42,134 nucleotides of DNA from Acidithiobacillus ferrivorans (GTDB taxonomy: Bacteria; Pseudomonadota; Gammaproteobacteria; Acidithiobacillales; Acidithiobacillaceae), in assembly GCA_020723125.1 (NCBI GenBank), contig DYJM01000007.1, forward strand, positions 943 through 43,076, read 5' to 3'. This document shows, in pieces, positions 18,504 through 30,010 of the stretch (position 1 is its first letter; every line of letters starts with the position of its first letter). The notes under the pieces are model-generated. The model ran no database searches and had not been told where the DNA came from. It worked only from the letters and a program-made list of their open reading frames with translations. Position numbers and translations under genes: made by a program.

Positions 18504-19445
18504 TCAGCGGGAAAGGAAACCATCCACCGCCTTGCGTACTTGCAGCGCTGCCGCCAATACCCGGCGACCCGCCATTCCATCACAAAATACTGGAGTTTGA
18601 TTAAGCACCGCACCCAGAAAATCTTCAATTTCTGCGGCCAGGGCATCGGTTTTGGTCAAATTGACGGCTTCATCCCGAACACCGGGAATACCTGGGACGG
18701 CCCCTTCTCCGCGATGGTAAATGTGCAGGGTATTCTGGATAAAATCCACAGAAGCGTAACGGTCCTGCCAGAAAATCCGCAAGCGCCGGGCCGGTTCGCG
18801 AACCACCCGGGAGGCCGCAAGGTTCGCCACGGTACCGTTACTGAGAGTAATCCAGGCATTGGCCATGTCGGCCTTGTCGGTCACCGCAGCAACGCCTACC
18901 GCACGCACATCAACAGGTTCGGCCCCGGTCAACAGTAAGGTCAGATCCAGATCATGAATCATGAGATCCATGATGACATCAATATCCAGAGACCGGGGTT
19001 TGAACGGTGCCAGACGCTCTGCCTCCAGGTAACGCGGGGCGCCATAACCCGCCTGAAGCAAATGGCGAATGGCTGGATGCACTCTTTTGATATGCCCCAC
19101 AGCCAGAACCCGTTGCCGCTCCTGAGCCAGGGCAATCAGGGCGTCTGCTTCCGGAATATCCAGCGTGAACGGCTTTTCAACCAGGCAATGCACTCCCGCA
19201 CGCAGTGCTTCTTCAGCAACCGCATGATGGGTTGAAGTTGGGGTCGCTATGGATATGGCCTCTACTGCAGCCAGCAGCTCAGGAATACTGGCAAAAGCCC
19301 GACAACCCAGTTCCCGGGCCACTTCAGCAGCACGCTCGGGATTGGTGTCATAAATGCCTTGCAGATCGGACAAATTGGCATATTTCTGGGCATGAAAACG
19401 ACCCAGATGACCCACACCGATCACGGCTGTTTTGAGATTTTTCAT
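18504..19445 (-). CDS. gnnA: UDP-GlcNAc 3-dehydrogenase, GnnA type
   Basis: A Gfo/Idh/MocA-family oxidoreductase of 313 residues. The Rossmann motif GVGHLGRFHAQKYA (10-23) binds NAD and EKPFT (90-94) holds the catalytic-site Lys. DLMIHDLDLTLLL in the C-terminal half is typical of this family. GnnA oxidises the 3-OH of UDP-GlcNAc for GnnB. It overlaps lpxA by ATGA (19442-19445), so it is coupled to the acyltransferase that uses the product. The function is inferred from family plus gene order. Confidence 0.87.
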   Translation of the reverse strand: MKNLKTAVIGVGHLGRFHAQKYANLSDLQGIYDTNPERAAEVARELGCRAFASIPELLAAVEAISIATPTSTHHAVAEEALRAGVHCLVEKPFTLDIPEADALIALAQERQRVLAVGHIKRVHPAIRHLLQAGYGAPRYLEAERLAPFKPRSLDIDVIMDLMIHDLDLTLLLTGAEPVDVRAVGVAAVTDKADMANAWITLSNGTVANLAASRVVREPARRLRIFWQDRYASVDFIQNTLHIYHRGEGAVPGIPGVRDEAVNLTKTDALAAEIEDFLGAVLNQTPVFCDGMAGRRVLAAALQVRKAVDGFLSR

Positions 19446-20224
19446 GGTCGGGTAATTCCGCGCTTGCTGTTCTGGATGAAGTCCAGCAAATGGGCGATTT
19501 CCGGGGCATCAAGACCACGCTTGCGCACCTCTTCCATAGCATCATCCAGACGCTGTCCAGAGCGGAACAAAATCCGGTAAGCGCGTTTGATTTGTAAAAT
19601 GGTCTCACGGGAAATGCCACGCCGAGCCAGACCACGCACATTAATACCATGAAGACTGGCATGGTTCCCGGCAGCCATCATATAAGGTGGAATATCCAAA
19701 GGTGCCATGGTCCCCCCACCCAAAATGGCATGTGAACCTATGCGTGCAAATTGATGTACGGCAGAAAGGCCACCCAGAATGGCATGATCTTCAATGCATA
19801 CATGCCCGGCCAGAGTCGCCGCATTGGCCATCACCACCTGATCGCCGATGCGGCAGTCATGGGCCACATGACAATAGGCCATGAGCAGATTATGGCTACC
19901 GATCCGCGTCACACCGCCCCCCTTTACCGTGCCGCGATTCACCGTCACGAATTCCCGCAAGGTATTGTGCGAACCGATTTCCAGTGCCGTAGGCTCGCCC
20001 TGGTAACCCAGATCCTGGGGAGCCGTCCCCACTGAAGCAAACTGATAAATACGATTATGGCTGCCTATCCTGGTCGGACCTTCCAGTACCGCATGGGCAC
20101 CGATCTGACAATGAGCGCCCAGCTCGACGTGAGCACCAATCACTGCGTAAGGACCAATTTTACAATCGGCACCCACAATGGCACCTGAATCGACAATGGC
20201 CGTAGGGTGAATATCCCTAGTCAT
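19442..20224 (-). CDS. lpxA: UDP-N-acetylglucosamine acyltransferase
   Basis: The first acylation step of lipid A: transfers a 3-hydroxyacyl chain from ACP to position 3 of the UDP-sugar. 260 residues, with many left-handed beta-helix hexapeptides (IGPYAV, IGAHAV and others). HVAHD (119-123) contains the catalytic His122, equivalent to E. coli His125. The ATG at 20224 overlaps the fabZ stop as ATGA. With gnnA/gnnB adjacent, the acceptor may be UDP-GlcNAc3N, giving an amide instead of an ester; that selectivity is inferred, not visible here. Confidence 0.94.
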   Translation of the reverse strand: MTRDIHPTAIVDSGAIVGADCKIGPYAVIGAHVELGAHCQIGAHAVLEGPTRIGSHNRIYQFASVGTAPQDLGYQGEPTALEIGSHNTLREFVTVNRGTVKGGGVTRIGSHNLLMAYCHVAHDCRIGDQVVMANAATLAGHVCIEDHAILGGLSAVHQFARIGSHAILGGGTMAPLDIPPYMMAAGNHASLHGINVRGLARRGISRETILQIKRAYRILFRSGQRLDDAMEEVRKRGLDAPEIAHLLDFIQNSKRGITRP

Positions 20225-20670
20225 GGAGCGGTTTCCCGAAGTGTCGCCATCAACAGGGCCGAGGCCACCTCGTGACCATCCACCAATGCCTGGGTTTCCA
20301 TTTGCCACATTCCCGAGCGACGCCGGCTGACGTTAGCCAGCAGTTCCAGGCGATCGCCTGGAGTGACCGGTTTGCGGAAGCGGGCCTTATCAATTCCGGC
20401 AAAATACACAGCAGCATTTTCACCATATTTATCTTCCGAAACAAAAGCCAGTAGAGCAGCAGCCTGGGCCAGGGCTTCAATAATCAAAACTCCTGGCATG
20501 ACGGGCATAGCCGGAAAATGTCCCTGAAAAAAGGGCTCATTCATAGTGACATTTTTGATCGCACGCAATGATCTCCCCACTTCCACATGCTGCACACGGT
20601 CCACCAGCAAAAAAGGATAGCGATGTGGTAATCGCTTCATAATATCCTGAATATTCAGTTCACTCTCCAT
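20221..20670 (-). CDS. fabZ: 3-hydroxyacyl-ACP dehydratase
   Basis: Dehydrates 3-hydroxyacyl-ACP in fatty acid elongation, competing with LpxA and LpxD for the same ACP intermediates. 149 residues, hotdog fold. Catalytic His16 lies in [13 protein letters not shown] and Glu65 in [16 protein letters not shown] is present. It overlaps lpxD by 11 bp and lpxA by 4 bp. The usual lpxD-fabZ-lpxA order is kept. Confidence 0.95.
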   Translation of the reverse strand: MESELNIQDIMKRLPHRYPFLLVDRVQHVEVGRSLRAIKNVTMNEPFFQGHFPAMPVMPGVLIIEALAQAAALLAFVSEDKYGENAAVYFAGIDKARFRKPVTPGDRLELLANVSRRRSGMWQMETQALVDGHEVASALLMATLRETAP

Positions 20671-21724
20671 GAAATGGCTCTCCGTCAGTTGATGCTTGGT
20701 GCGCAGATTTTTTTTCCAGATTTTTTACCCGCCGAAATAAGGCATCCAGCCCGTCAAAGCGGGCAACAATGCGCCGCCAACGCGTAATTTCATGGGCTGG
20801 GACCACTCCCGAATAAACTCCCGGGCTGCGTAACGAATGGGTAATGGCACTTTGTCCGGCAATCACGCAGTTATCCGCGATTTCAACATGGCCGGTAATT
20901 CCAACCTGCCCGCCAATCCGGCAATGGCTGCCAATACGGGTGCTGCCTGCTATTCCCGTTTGGCCGGCAATAACGGTATGCGCGCCTATTTGTACATTAT
21001 GGCCGATTTGTACCAGATTATCGATCTTGACCCCGTCGGCAAGGATCGTATCGGTCAGAACACCACGATCAATACAGGTATTGGCACCGATCTCCACATC
21101 ATTGCCAATCAGTACCCCGCCTATCTGGGGAATTTTCAGATATTTTCCGTTTTCTTCCGCAAACCCAAAACCATCGGCACCAATGACCGCACCCGCGTGG
21201 ACAACACAGCGTTCGCCAATGCGGCAACCAGAGTAGATTTTCGCACCCGGATAAACATGGGTGCCTGCCCCTATCTGAACGTCAGCGCCCACAAATACCC
21301 CTGCCTCAAGCCAAACTCCGGCCGCGATCTGTGCCCCCGCCTCCACCTTGACGAAAGCATCCATGCGCACCTCAGGATGGATCTGTACATTCCGATCCAG
21401 TTGAGCGCTGTGATGAATGCCCGGTTCAGATCGGGCCACAGGAAACAGGTACTGCATGGTTTTGGCAAAAGCCGCATAGGGGTTTTTGACAATAATGCAG
21501 TTTCCAGAAAAATCATCAGCAGATTCAGGACGGAGGATAACGGCACCAGCCTGACTGGACTGCAAACAACTGCGCAGGCTGCTCGCCTGGAAAAAAGTAA
21601 TATCCCCAGCCTCGGCAGTATCCAGAGGTGCCATGCCGGTAATCAGATATTCCGCATCACCGCGTACTTCTCCGGCGATGTGTTGTGCCAGATCCTGAAG
21701 ACGATGTGCGCTGGCTGCCCTCAT
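20660..21724 (-). CDS. lpxD: UDP-3-O-acylglucosamine N-acyltransferase
   Basis: The third lipid A step: adds the N-linked 3-hydroxyacyl chain at position 2. 354 residues. An N-terminal uridine-binding domain (about 1-100) is followed by hexapeptide repeats from about residue 103 to 315 and a C-terminal helix. The catalytic His is His242 in [31 protein letters not shown] is a clear family signature. The start overlaps the skp stop by one base (TAATG). Confidence 0.95.
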   Translation of the reverse strand: MRAASAHRLQDLAQHIAGEVRGDAEYLITGMAPLDTAEAGDITFFQASSLRSCLQSSQAGAVILRPESADDFSGNCIIVKNPYAAFAKTMQYLFPVARSEPGIHHSAQLDRNVQIHPEVRMDAFVKVEAGAQIAAGVWLEAGVFVGADVQIGAGTHVYPGAKIYSGCRIGERCVVHAGAVIGADGFGFAEENGKYLKIPQIGGVLIGNDVEIGANTCIDRGVLTDTILADGVKIDNLVQIGHNVQIGAHTVIAGQTGIAGSTRIGSHCRIGGQVGITGHVEIADNCVIAGQSAITHSLRSPGVYSGVVPAHEITRWRRIVARFDGLDALFRRVKNLEKKSAHQASTDGEPFHGE

Positions 21725-22260
21725 TATTTTTTACCTGTGGACTTTGCCGCACTCATCGTGCTGTTCATCGCTGCCACCACCTGCCCGGTCAAATCAATGG
21801 CACCACTGACATATAACACCGACTTGTCATTGAGGATGACCGTATAATGCCCGGTACGGCCAATTTGACTGACCACCTTGACCAGTTGGGTCTGAATATT
21901 CTTGAGGATCTGATTGCGCTGATAGTTGAGGCTATCCTGAGCCTGGCGCTGAAATTGCTGAAGACTGAGAATCATGTTTTGCAATTGTGCTTCACGATCC
22001 TGTCGCTGGGCATTACTCAAATGCGGGAAATCCTTTTCCAGCGATTTCTGAAAAGCATCTATCTGTTGGCGCTTGGATTCTATTTCCTTTTGCTTGGCCT
22101 CCACCTGCTTATTGAGGTTCGCCGCGCCAGCCTGCGCTTCCGGAAGCTCGCGCAGGGCTTTATCAAGATCGACAAAGCCGATTTTCATGGGATCCGCGAA
22201 GGCTATCCCGGCAAACAGCAACAAACCCAGGCCCAGAATCAACTGACGCATCATACCCAT
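21724..22260 (-). CDS. skp: Periplasmic chaperone Skp (OmpH family)
   Basis: Holds unfolded outer-membrane proteins in the periplasm for delivery to BamA. 178 residues. A signal peptide ends at about residue 22 (LFAGIAFA). The mature start [18 protein letters not shown] is typical of OmpH, followed by a long Gln/Lys-rich coiled coil (about 45-125) that would form the tentacles. It lies 12 bp after bamA. Start ATG 22260, or the ATG at 22254; both give a signal peptide. Confidence 0.9.
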   Translation of the reverse strand: MGMMRQLILGLGLLLFAGIAFADPMKIGFVDLDKALRELPEAQAGAANLNKQVEAKQKEIESKRQQIDAFQKSLEKDFPHLSNAQRQDREAQLQNMILSLQQFQRQAQDSLNYQRNQILKNIQTQLVKVVSQIGRTGHYTVILNDKSVLYVSGAIDLTGQVVAAMNSTMSAAKSTGKK

Positions 22261-22272
22261 ATCACCGGGGCA

Positions 22273-24618
22273 TCAGAAGTTGTTACCCACAGTGAACTGC
22301 AGGGGCTGGGTAAGATCGCCGGGCTTCTTGTCCAGAGGAACGGCCAGGGACAGGCGCAGAGGCCCGAGAGGACTGATCCATAGAAAGCCTATGCCAGCTG
22401 TTGTGCGCATCTCACCCAGGTTGGGGAAATAGTTATTAGTATAATTATAAATAGAGCCGTCCGTATTGGACTGGACACCATAAACCCAACCGCTGGCAGC
22501 AAAAATAGACATCCGGAAATTAGGATTATCGGCCAGGCCCGGCAATGGAAAGTAAAGGCTGGCATTAAACAACAACTCACGGGTACCACCTACAGGATAA
22601 CCACCAACCTGCGGACCTAGCGCATAAGTCTGATAGCCCGGCAGTGTCGTAGGACCACCCAGATAATAGTTGTTAAAGAAAGGAACCGGCTTGCCACCAT
22701 AGCCATTGATGAAGCCATAGCGACCACTGAGCCCGCCGGTCAACCAGGAGGTGATGGGATGATAATATTCCGCTTTGACTTCGGCCTTGTACCACTTCAA
22801 TTTTCCGGGAGGAACAGCCGCTTTCAGATCCAGACTGCCATAAAAACCCTTCGTCGGGAAAATCGGCGAATTGCGGCTATCGTACACCAGGCTATTACCT
22901 ATGGTCACAGCAGTAGCCGTATTACCAAACGTAGTTACATACTGGTTATAAATCTGTGGACTACCAGAAGTCAGATTAATGGTCGTATTACTATAGCCCA
23001 AGGACATATAGTCATAGACATAGCGCATGATGGGTATGCCCAGCGTACCCGCAGCGCCATAGTCGATTTCCTGGTAGGGCGCAACAGCAAGGCTGGAAAG
23101 ATTGGTATCATTCCGGTAGATATTAAAACCGAGACTGATGCCATCCGGGGTAAAATAGGGATCGGTAAAGGACAGATTGAATGCTGTGCCCAAACCGCCC
23201 ACGTTGGCCGAAAAAGACAGCGCATTTCCAGTACCCATGAAATTGTTCTGGCTGATGGAACCATTGAACAAAATACCCTGCGCATTGGAGTAACCCACAC
23301 CCAGACTGAAACTGCCCGTTGGCCGCTCGCTGACATGCACATCCAGATTCATCTGATCGGGATGACCAGGAACCGGAACCGTTTTGGTATCGATTTTATC
23401 GTAAAAACCGGTTTGCTGGAGCCGCTCCTTGGAACGCCTGATCTGCGCGCCATTATAAAGAGAGCCTTCCATCTGCCTGAACTGACGCCGGACTACATAG
23501 TCCCGACTGCGATCATTGCCGGTAATTTCAATGCGGCGAATGTATACTCTGCGCCCCGGATCCACTTCAAAGTTCAGAGCCACCTCACGGGTTTTTTCAT
23601 CCACTGTCGGCACTGGCGTGGTATTGGCGAAAGCGTAACCCAGATCACCCAGCTTGTTGGCGATTGCACTATTGGTGTCATTGATTTTTGCCCGGGAAAA
23701 CACTTCACCGGGATGAATTTCCACCAGTTTTTCCAGCTCTGGCTTGGGAACCACCAGATTCCCCGTCAAATTCACCGACTGCACATGATAAACCGGCCCT
23801 TCATGCACATTAACCGTGATGTAGACAAAACGACGATCTGGAGTGACCTGTACCTGAGTGGATTCGATATCAAAATTCAGATAGCCACGATCCAGGTAGA
23901 AATTGTGCAGGGCTTCCAGGCCCTTCATCAGTTTCTCCTGGGAATAACGATCATTTTTGGTAAAAAATGAAAAGGCGTTGGGAGCACCAATATCGAAAAG
24001 CCCACGCAAACGACTCTCACTGAAAGCGTGATTACCAACTATGGTCAGCTGCTTGATAGTAGCCTGCTCTCCCTCATGAACATCCAGAAAAATGGCTACG
24101 CGGTTACGTGGCAGTTTGTCCACACTGGCATGAATTTTTGCATTGTAATAACCCATGCCTTCATACTGCTGCTGCAGTCCATGCACGACCTCGTCAAGCA
24201 GAGACTGATTGAAAATATGGCGATCCACCAGACCGATGCCTTTCAGGGTTCCTTCCACCTCTTTTTTGGAAAAAGCCTTGATGCCATGCATCCTGATGCT
24301 GGCAATAATCGGACGTTCCTGGACGACCACCAGCAAATTGTCATCCGAACGGGCGATGGTCACGTCCTTGAAAAAACCTGTAGAGTAAAGGTCTTTAATC
24401 GCCTGCTGCGCTTTCTGGTCATCAACTTCTTCCCCAATATGAATGGGCAAGTAGTTATAAACCGTCCCAGGGGCAATATGCTGCAATCCTCTTATCTCTA
24501 TGTTTTTCACAGTGAAGGGTGTAAATGCCCAGGCTGGCGCTGTCCAAACGGCCGCCAAACAGGCAATACCCGAGGCAAGAAGCAGAGGCGAAGGTGAAGT
24601 CAGGCTGAATTTTTTCAC
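22273..24618 (-). CDS. bamA: Outer membrane protein assembly factor BamA
   Basis: The central component of the BAM complex, inserting beta-barrel proteins into the outer membrane. 781 residues. The signal peptide ends after PAWA (about residue 31). Five POTRA domains cover about 33-430, opening with FTVKNIEIRGLQHI. A 16-strand Omp85 barrel follows and ends in the terminal Phe of QFTVGNNF. The loop-6 motif, normally VRGF/Y, reads LPGY at 659-662 in GGPTTLPGYQTYALGP. ATGA overlap with rseP (24615-24618). Confidence 0.94.
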   Translation of the reverse strand: MKKFSLTSPSPLLLASGIACLAAVWTAPAWAFTPFTVKNIEIRGLQHIAPGTVYNYLPIHIGEEVDDQKAQQAIKDLYSTGFFKDVTIARSDDNLLVVVQERPIIASIRMHGIKAFSKKEVEGTLKGIGLVDRHIFNQSLLDEVVHGLQQQYEGMGYYNAKIHASVDKLPRNRVAIFLDVHEGEQATIKQLTIVGNHAFSESRLRGLFDIGAPNAFSFFTKNDRYSQEKLMKGLEALHNFYLDRGYLNFDIESTQVQVTPDRRFVYITVNVHEGPVYHVQSVNLTGNLVVPKPELEKLVEIHPGEVFSRAKINDTNSAIANKLGDLGYAFANTTPVPTVDEKTREVALNFEVDPGRRVYIRRIEITGNDRSRDYVVRRQFRQMEGSLYNGAQIRRSKERLQQTGFYDKIDTKTVPVPGHPDQMNLDVHVSERPTGSFSLGVGYSNAQGILFNGSISQNNFMGTGNALSFSANVGGLGTAFNLSFTDPYFTPDGISLGFNIYRNDTNLSSLAVAPYQEIDYGAAGTLGIPIMRYVYDYMSLGYSNTTINLTSGSPQIYNQYVTTFGNTATAVTIGNSLVYDSRNSPIFPTKGFYGSLDLKAAVPPGKLKWYKAEVKAEYYHPITSWLTGGLSGRYGFINGYGGKPVPFFNNYYLGGPTTLPGYQTYALGPQVGGYPVGGTRELLFNASLYFPLPGLADNPNFRMSIFAASGWVYGVQSNTDGSIYNYTNNYFPNLGEMRTTAGIGFLWISPLGPLRLSLAVPLDKKPGDLTQPLQFTVGNNF

Positions 24619-25970
24619 GGAGTCATCAATCTCGTAATATCGTTGTAAAAAGCGAAGGACATCAGCATCAGAAGCAGCACTATACCGATCTGTTGGGCTT
24701 TTTGCACCACCGCCGGTGAAAGCGGCTTACCTCGTAGCATTTCCAGAGCATAAAACATCAGATGGCCACCATCCAGTATGGGAATAGGCAGCAGATTCAG
24801 GATACCCAAACTGATGCTGACCAAAGCCAGAAAAGACAGAAATGGCGCCACGCCAGCCTGAGCCGACTGCCCCGCATATTCGGCAATGCTAATAGGCCCG
24901 CTGATATTATCCGGCGAAACAAAACCCTGCAGCATCCGAACCATCATCTCCACCGTCATCCAGGACATCTGCCAGGTACTCTGCGCACCATAAACCAATC
25001 CCTCAAGGGGTCCGCGCTGGCGTATAACGATGAGGTCCTTGGGCAGGGGCGCCATGACAATACCGATCCTGCCAATCGCCTTACCGGCCTTGTCGAGAAA
25101 CATTTGTGGTTTGATCTGAATGGTTTTGCTGATCCCCGCAGCCGTCCGGTAGGTCATCTCCACCGTTTTGTCAGGATGCGATTCAATGTCCCGGGCCAGA
25201 CTCTCCCAGCTCGGGACAGGATGATGATCGATGCCGGTAATACGATCACCGGCAACCAGTCCTGCCCGGGCGGCCGGACTCTTGGCTTCGACCGCTCCCA
25301 CCGTTGTTGGCCAATAAGGCTCCATTCCGATGATCTTGCCAACAAAGTCTGGCCCCACCGAATCTGCCTTCAGGCTTTGCAAAGGCAGAGTATGGGTTGC
25401 CAACCTGCCCTGCTCGGTAGTCTCAAGGTGTGCCGGCACCCGGGCAATGGCCGCCGACAACAGACCCATACGCAGGTCTTCCCAGGTATATACCTGCTGC
25501 CCGTTCAGGGAGGTAATGCGTTGACCCGGCTGCAAATGGGCCTGAGCAGCCAGGGAATGTTCATTCACCAGGCCAACAATGGGAGCCAGCCCGGGAATGC
25601 CAATCCAGGCAACTCCGGCATAAGCAATGATGGCAAAAAGAAGATTCGCTGCAGGGCCAGCCAGGGCAATGAGAAAGCGTTTGCCGGGAGCCAGTTGCTC
25701 AAAAGTCCGGGAACGGTCTTCAGGCAGCACTTCTTCACCGGCCTGTTCACCGAGCATTTTGACGTAACCACCCAAAGGTAACGCAGCGATGACATATTCG
25801 GTGCGATCCTTGCCCCAGCGCCGAGTGATCAAAGCAGGACCAAAGCCGATGCTGAATTTCAGCACCTTCACGCCCATGAATTTGGCGACCCAGAAATGTC
25901 CGGATTCATGAATCAGCACCAAAATGCCAATGGCAAGAATAAAGGCACCTATGGTTTCGAGTAGGTACAC
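24615..25970 (-). CDS. rseP: Site-2 intramembrane protease RseP
   Basis: Zinc protease that cleaves within the membrane, for example anti-sigma-E factor in E. coli. 451 residues. HESGH (21-25) is the zinc site in TM1. LLPIPILDGGH near the C-terminus supplies Asp400. Two PDZ-like domains lie between, including RAGLVAGDRI. The start is GTG at 25970 with GGGA upstream, 12 bp after dxr. The target here is unknown: no rseA homologue is present in the window. Confidence 0.92.
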   Translation of the reverse strand: MYLLETIGAFILAIGILVLIHESGHFWVAKFMGVKVLKFSIGFGPALITRRWGKDRTEYVIAALPLGGYVKMLGEQAGEEVLPEDRSRTFEQLAPGKRFLIALAGPAANLLFAIIAYAGVAWIGIPGLAPIVGLVNEHSLAAQAHLQPGQRITSLNGQQVYTWEDLRMGLLSAAIARVPAHLETTEQGRLATHTLPLQSLKADSVGPDFVGKIIGMEPYWPTTVGAVEAKSPAARAGLVAGDRITGIDHHPVPSWESLARDIESHPDKTVEMTYRTAAGISKTIQIKPQMFLDKAGKAIGRIGIVMAPLPKDLIVIRQRGPLEGLVYGAQSTWQMSWMTVEMMVRMLQGFVSPDNISGPISIAEYAGQSAQAGVAPFLSFLALVSISLGILNLLPIPILDGGHLMFYALEMLRGKPLSPAVVQKAQQIGIVLLLMLMSFAFYNDITRLMTP

Positions 25971-25982
25971 AGTATCCCGAAA

Positions 25983-27161
25983 TCAGGCCAAAGCAGATTC
26001 GGCGTAGCGGCGCAGATGCTTGCCAGCTATCACTCTGGCCTGCTGATCAATCGCCAGAACGGCATCCAGTTCATCCGGTGCAGCAGGTTGCAGCTCGGAC
26101 AGGGTATTTTCCACAACAGCAGCAATCCGGGCAAAAGGTAAAGCCTCGTCCAGAAAAGCCTGAACTGCTACTTCATTGGCCGCATTGAGGACGGTAGCTG
26201 CAGCCCCACCCGCTTTAAGGGCAGAAAAAGCCAAAGCCAGACAAGGGAAGCGTTGCAGGTCAGGGGATTCAAATTGCAAATCTGCGGTCTTGGCCAGATC
26301 CAGTGAGGACACCCCACTTTCGATGCGCTCCGGGTAAGCCAGGGCATGAGCAATGGGCGTACGCATGTCCGGATTGCCCAGTTGGGCCAACACCGACCCG
26401 TCTACATATTCCACCATGGAATGAATAATACTTTGGGGATGGATGAGTACATCAATTTGCTCTGCCGGAAGATTGAACAGCCAATGGGCTTCAATCACTT
26501 CCAGCCCCTTGTTCATCATTGTCGCCGAATCTACAGAAATTTTCCGGCCCATCACCCAGTTGGGATGCGCGCAGGCCTGATCCGGAGTCACTCCCGCGAG
26601 CCGCTCCAAAGGCCAGGTCCGAAAAGGACCGCCAGAAGCCGTCAAGAGGATGCGGCGCACCCCGCGGCCATCGGCAAAGCACTGGAAAACGGCATTATGC
26701 TCACTATCAATGGGCAGCAGGGTCACTTTGCGCGCGCGCACCCGGTCCATAAACAGCTTGCCCGCCATCACCAGACACTCCTTGTTGGCCAGGTATACCT
26801 TTTTGCCGGCTTCCACCGCAGCCAGAGTGGGCAAAAGGCCGGCTGCTCCGACTATTGCGGCCATGACCTCGTCAACGCCGTCCATACGGGCAACGGCTGC
26901 CAATGCATCGGGACCACTTTCCACATTGATTTGTTGAAGACCGGCATCACGTAACAGCACCCGCAGTTCTTGCGCTGCTTCGGGTGCTGCCATCACCACC
27001 TGTTCGGGTTGATGGATTTTGCAGAGTGCCAGCATCTCCGCAACACGATGATTACCCGTCAAGGCCACCACCCGGAATACATCGGAATGGCGTGAAAGCA
27101 CGTCCAAGGTGCTTTTCCCAATGGAGCCCGTGGCTCCGAGTATGCAGATGCCTCTTGTCAT
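25983..27161 (-). CDS. dxr: 1-deoxy-D-xylulose 5-phosphate reductoisomerase
   Basis: The second step of the MEP isoprenoid pathway, making MEP from DXP with NADPH. 392 residues. NADPH-binding [12 protein letters not shown] is at about 9-20. Metal/substrate residues lie in [12 protein letters not shown] and [20 protein letters not shown] chose the ATG at 27161, which overlaps the cdsA stop as ATGA; a GTG at 27170 is less likely. It feeds the undecaprenyl pathway of uppS two genes upstream. Confidence 0.95.
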   Translation of the reverse strand: MTRGICILGATGSIGKSTLDVLSRHSDVFRVVALTGNHRVAEMLALCKIHQPEQVVMAAPEAAQELRVLLRDAGLQQINVESGPDALAAVARMDGVDEVMAAIVGAAGLLPTLAAVEAGKKVYLANKECLVMAGKLFMDRVRARKVTLLPIDSEHNAVFQCFADGRGVRRILLTASGGPFRTWPLERLAGVTPDQACAHPNWVMGRKISVDSATMMNKGLEVIEAHWLFNLPAEQIDVLIHPQSIIHSMVEYVDGSVLAQLGNPDMRTPIAHALAYPERIESGVSSLDLAKTADLQFESPDLQRFPCLALAFSALKAGGAAATVLNAANEVAVQAFLDEALPFARIAAVVENTLSELQPAAPDELDAVLAIDQQARVIAGKHLRRYAESALA

Positions 27162-27976
27162 TTCCACCAACCCAGATAGTAAAGCCCGGCTACAAAAACC
27201 GGGATACCCGCGCTGATACTGTCCAGACGGTCAAGCAAACCACCGTGCCCCGGCAGTAATTGCCCGCTATCCTTACGATCTGCGCGGCGTTTGAGATAAC
27301 TTTCTGCCAGGTCACCAATGACTGCAAATATTGCTGTCACCACTCCCAGCAAAGCCCCTGAGCATAATACGAGAGGGTGAGCCCCCAGCCAGATCCATGC
27401 GCCCAGTGTGCCCACAATGGCGCTGGCAAGCAAGCCACCCAAAAGACCTTCCCAGGTTTTGCCCGGACTGATTTGCGGGATCAGCCGCCGCCGGCCCCAC
27501 AATTTACCAAAGGTCATGGCACCAACATCGCCGGCGCTGATCATCAGAATCACCCACAACAGTTGATGGGGAGCCTGATGCTGAAGTTGCATGGCAAACC
27601 AAAAAGCCGGCAAAAAGGCCGGCAAAAGCAGAAAGCCCGTAAGCGGGCGCTGCCATGACGCCGATTTATCTAACAAACCCGGAGAGCTGAGCAGCATCAG
27701 CCCACCCCATAACAGCCAGGCTGCCACAGAAACGTCCGCCAACACGGGGCCGACCAGATTGTTCAGCCAGAGCGGCAGCAGTAAAAGAAGCGCCAGCAGC
27801 ACCCCCAGCAGCAGGGCAAAGGGCCTGGAGAATAGGCTGAGACGACCCCATTCCTGTCCGGCGAACAAGGCGACAAGTATTAAAAAAGCCAGGAAAATCT
27901 GCGAGGAAGCCTGGAAAATCAGGAGAACAATCAGCAACAACAAAACAGTGGCGGTGATCAGTCGCTGACGGAGCAA
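27158..27976 (-). CDS. cdsA: Phosphatidate cytidylyltransferase
   Basis: Makes CDP-diacylglycerol from phosphatidate and CTP in the inner membrane. 272 residues with about eight hydrophobic segments. The family signature lies in [12 protein letters not shown] and near the end in [16 protein letters not shown] followed by [10 protein letters not shown]. The start is TTG at 27974-27976 with GGAGG directly upstream. It overlaps uppS by 19 bp and dxr by 4 bp. Confidence 0.92.
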   Translation of the reverse strand: MLRQRLITATVLLLLIVLLIFQASSQIFLAFLILVALFAGQEWGRLSLFSRPFALLLGVLLALLLLLPLWLNNLVGPVLADVSVAAWLLWGGLMLLSSPGLLDKSASWQRPLTGFLLLPAFLPAFWFAMQLQHQAPHQLLWVILMISAGDVGAMTFGKLWGRRRLIPQISPGKTWEGLLGGLLASAIVGTLGAWIWLGAHPLVLCSGALLGVVTAIFAVIGDLAESYLKRRADRKDSGQLLPGHGGLLDRLDSISAGIPVFVAGLYYLGWWK

Positions 27977-28722
27977 TCGTCCTCCAGGACCTGATCGCCA
28001 GTACGTCCAAAACGTCTTTGCCGATGTGCAAAAGAATGCAGTGCATGTTCCAGGGAAGATCGATCGAAATCCGGCCAGAGCGTGTCGGTAAAATAGAATT
28101 CTGTGTACGCCAGTTGCCAGATCAGAAAATTACTGATGCGTTCTTCCCCACCCGTACGAATCAACAAATCCGGCTCGGGGCCATCAGCAAGACTTAAATG
28201 CCGGGCAATATCCTGCTCGCCAAGATCCTGCAAATTCAGGTCTGAGGACTGAAAAGCAGCTATTGCCGCCCGCGCAGCCTGGGTAATATCCCAGCGTCCA
28301 CCATAATTCACCGCCAGATTGAGCTGCAAACGCGTATTATCCCGGGTGAGATTTTCAGCTTCCTCAATCAATTGGCGAATATCCCGTTCCAGCGCGCTGC
28401 GATCGCCGATTATCCGTAAGCGCACCCCATTTTCATGCAACTTGCGGGCTTCCCGCTTCAAGAGCAGGCGGAACAGATTCATGAGCAGGCGCACCTCCAG
28501 AGGCGGTCGCCGCCAATTTTCAGTGCTGAATGCAAAGAGCGTGAGGTAGGGAATGCCCAGGTCGACACAGGACTGGACCATCTCCCGGACAACTTCAGCT
28601 CCCCGTCGATGCCCGGCCACACGGGGTAAATGCTGCCGATATGCCCAGCGGCCATTACCATCCATGATGACTGCGACATGCCGAGGAAGCGAAGGTGCTC
28701 CTGATCCAGATGCTGTCATCAT
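27958..28722 (-). CDS. uppS: Undecaprenyl diphosphate synthase
   Basis: Cis-prenyltransferase making the C55 carrier lipid for peptidoglycan and O-antigen. 254 residues. The catalytic Asp21 is in VIMDGNGRWA. GHRRGAEVVRE, FAFSTENW and the C-terminal RTGGEERISNFLIWQLAY are diagnostic. It starts 5 bp after frr; its ATG at 28722 is followed by a second in-frame ATG. Confidence 0.95.
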   Translation of the reverse strand: MMTASGSGAPSLPRHVAVIMDGNGRWAYRQHLPRVAGHRRGAEVVREMVQSCVDLGIPYLTLFAFSTENWRRPPLEVRLLMNLFRLLLKREARKLHENGVRLRIIGDRSALERDIRQLIEEAENLTRDNTRLQLNLAVNYGGRWDITQAARAAIAAFQSSDLNLQDLGEQDIARHLSLADGPEPDLLIRTGGEERISNFLIWQLAYTEFYFTDTLWPDFDRSSLEHALHSFAHRQRRFGRTGDQVLEDDCSVSD

Positions 28723-28727
28723 CCTGC

Positions 28728-30010
<1,283 letters not shown>

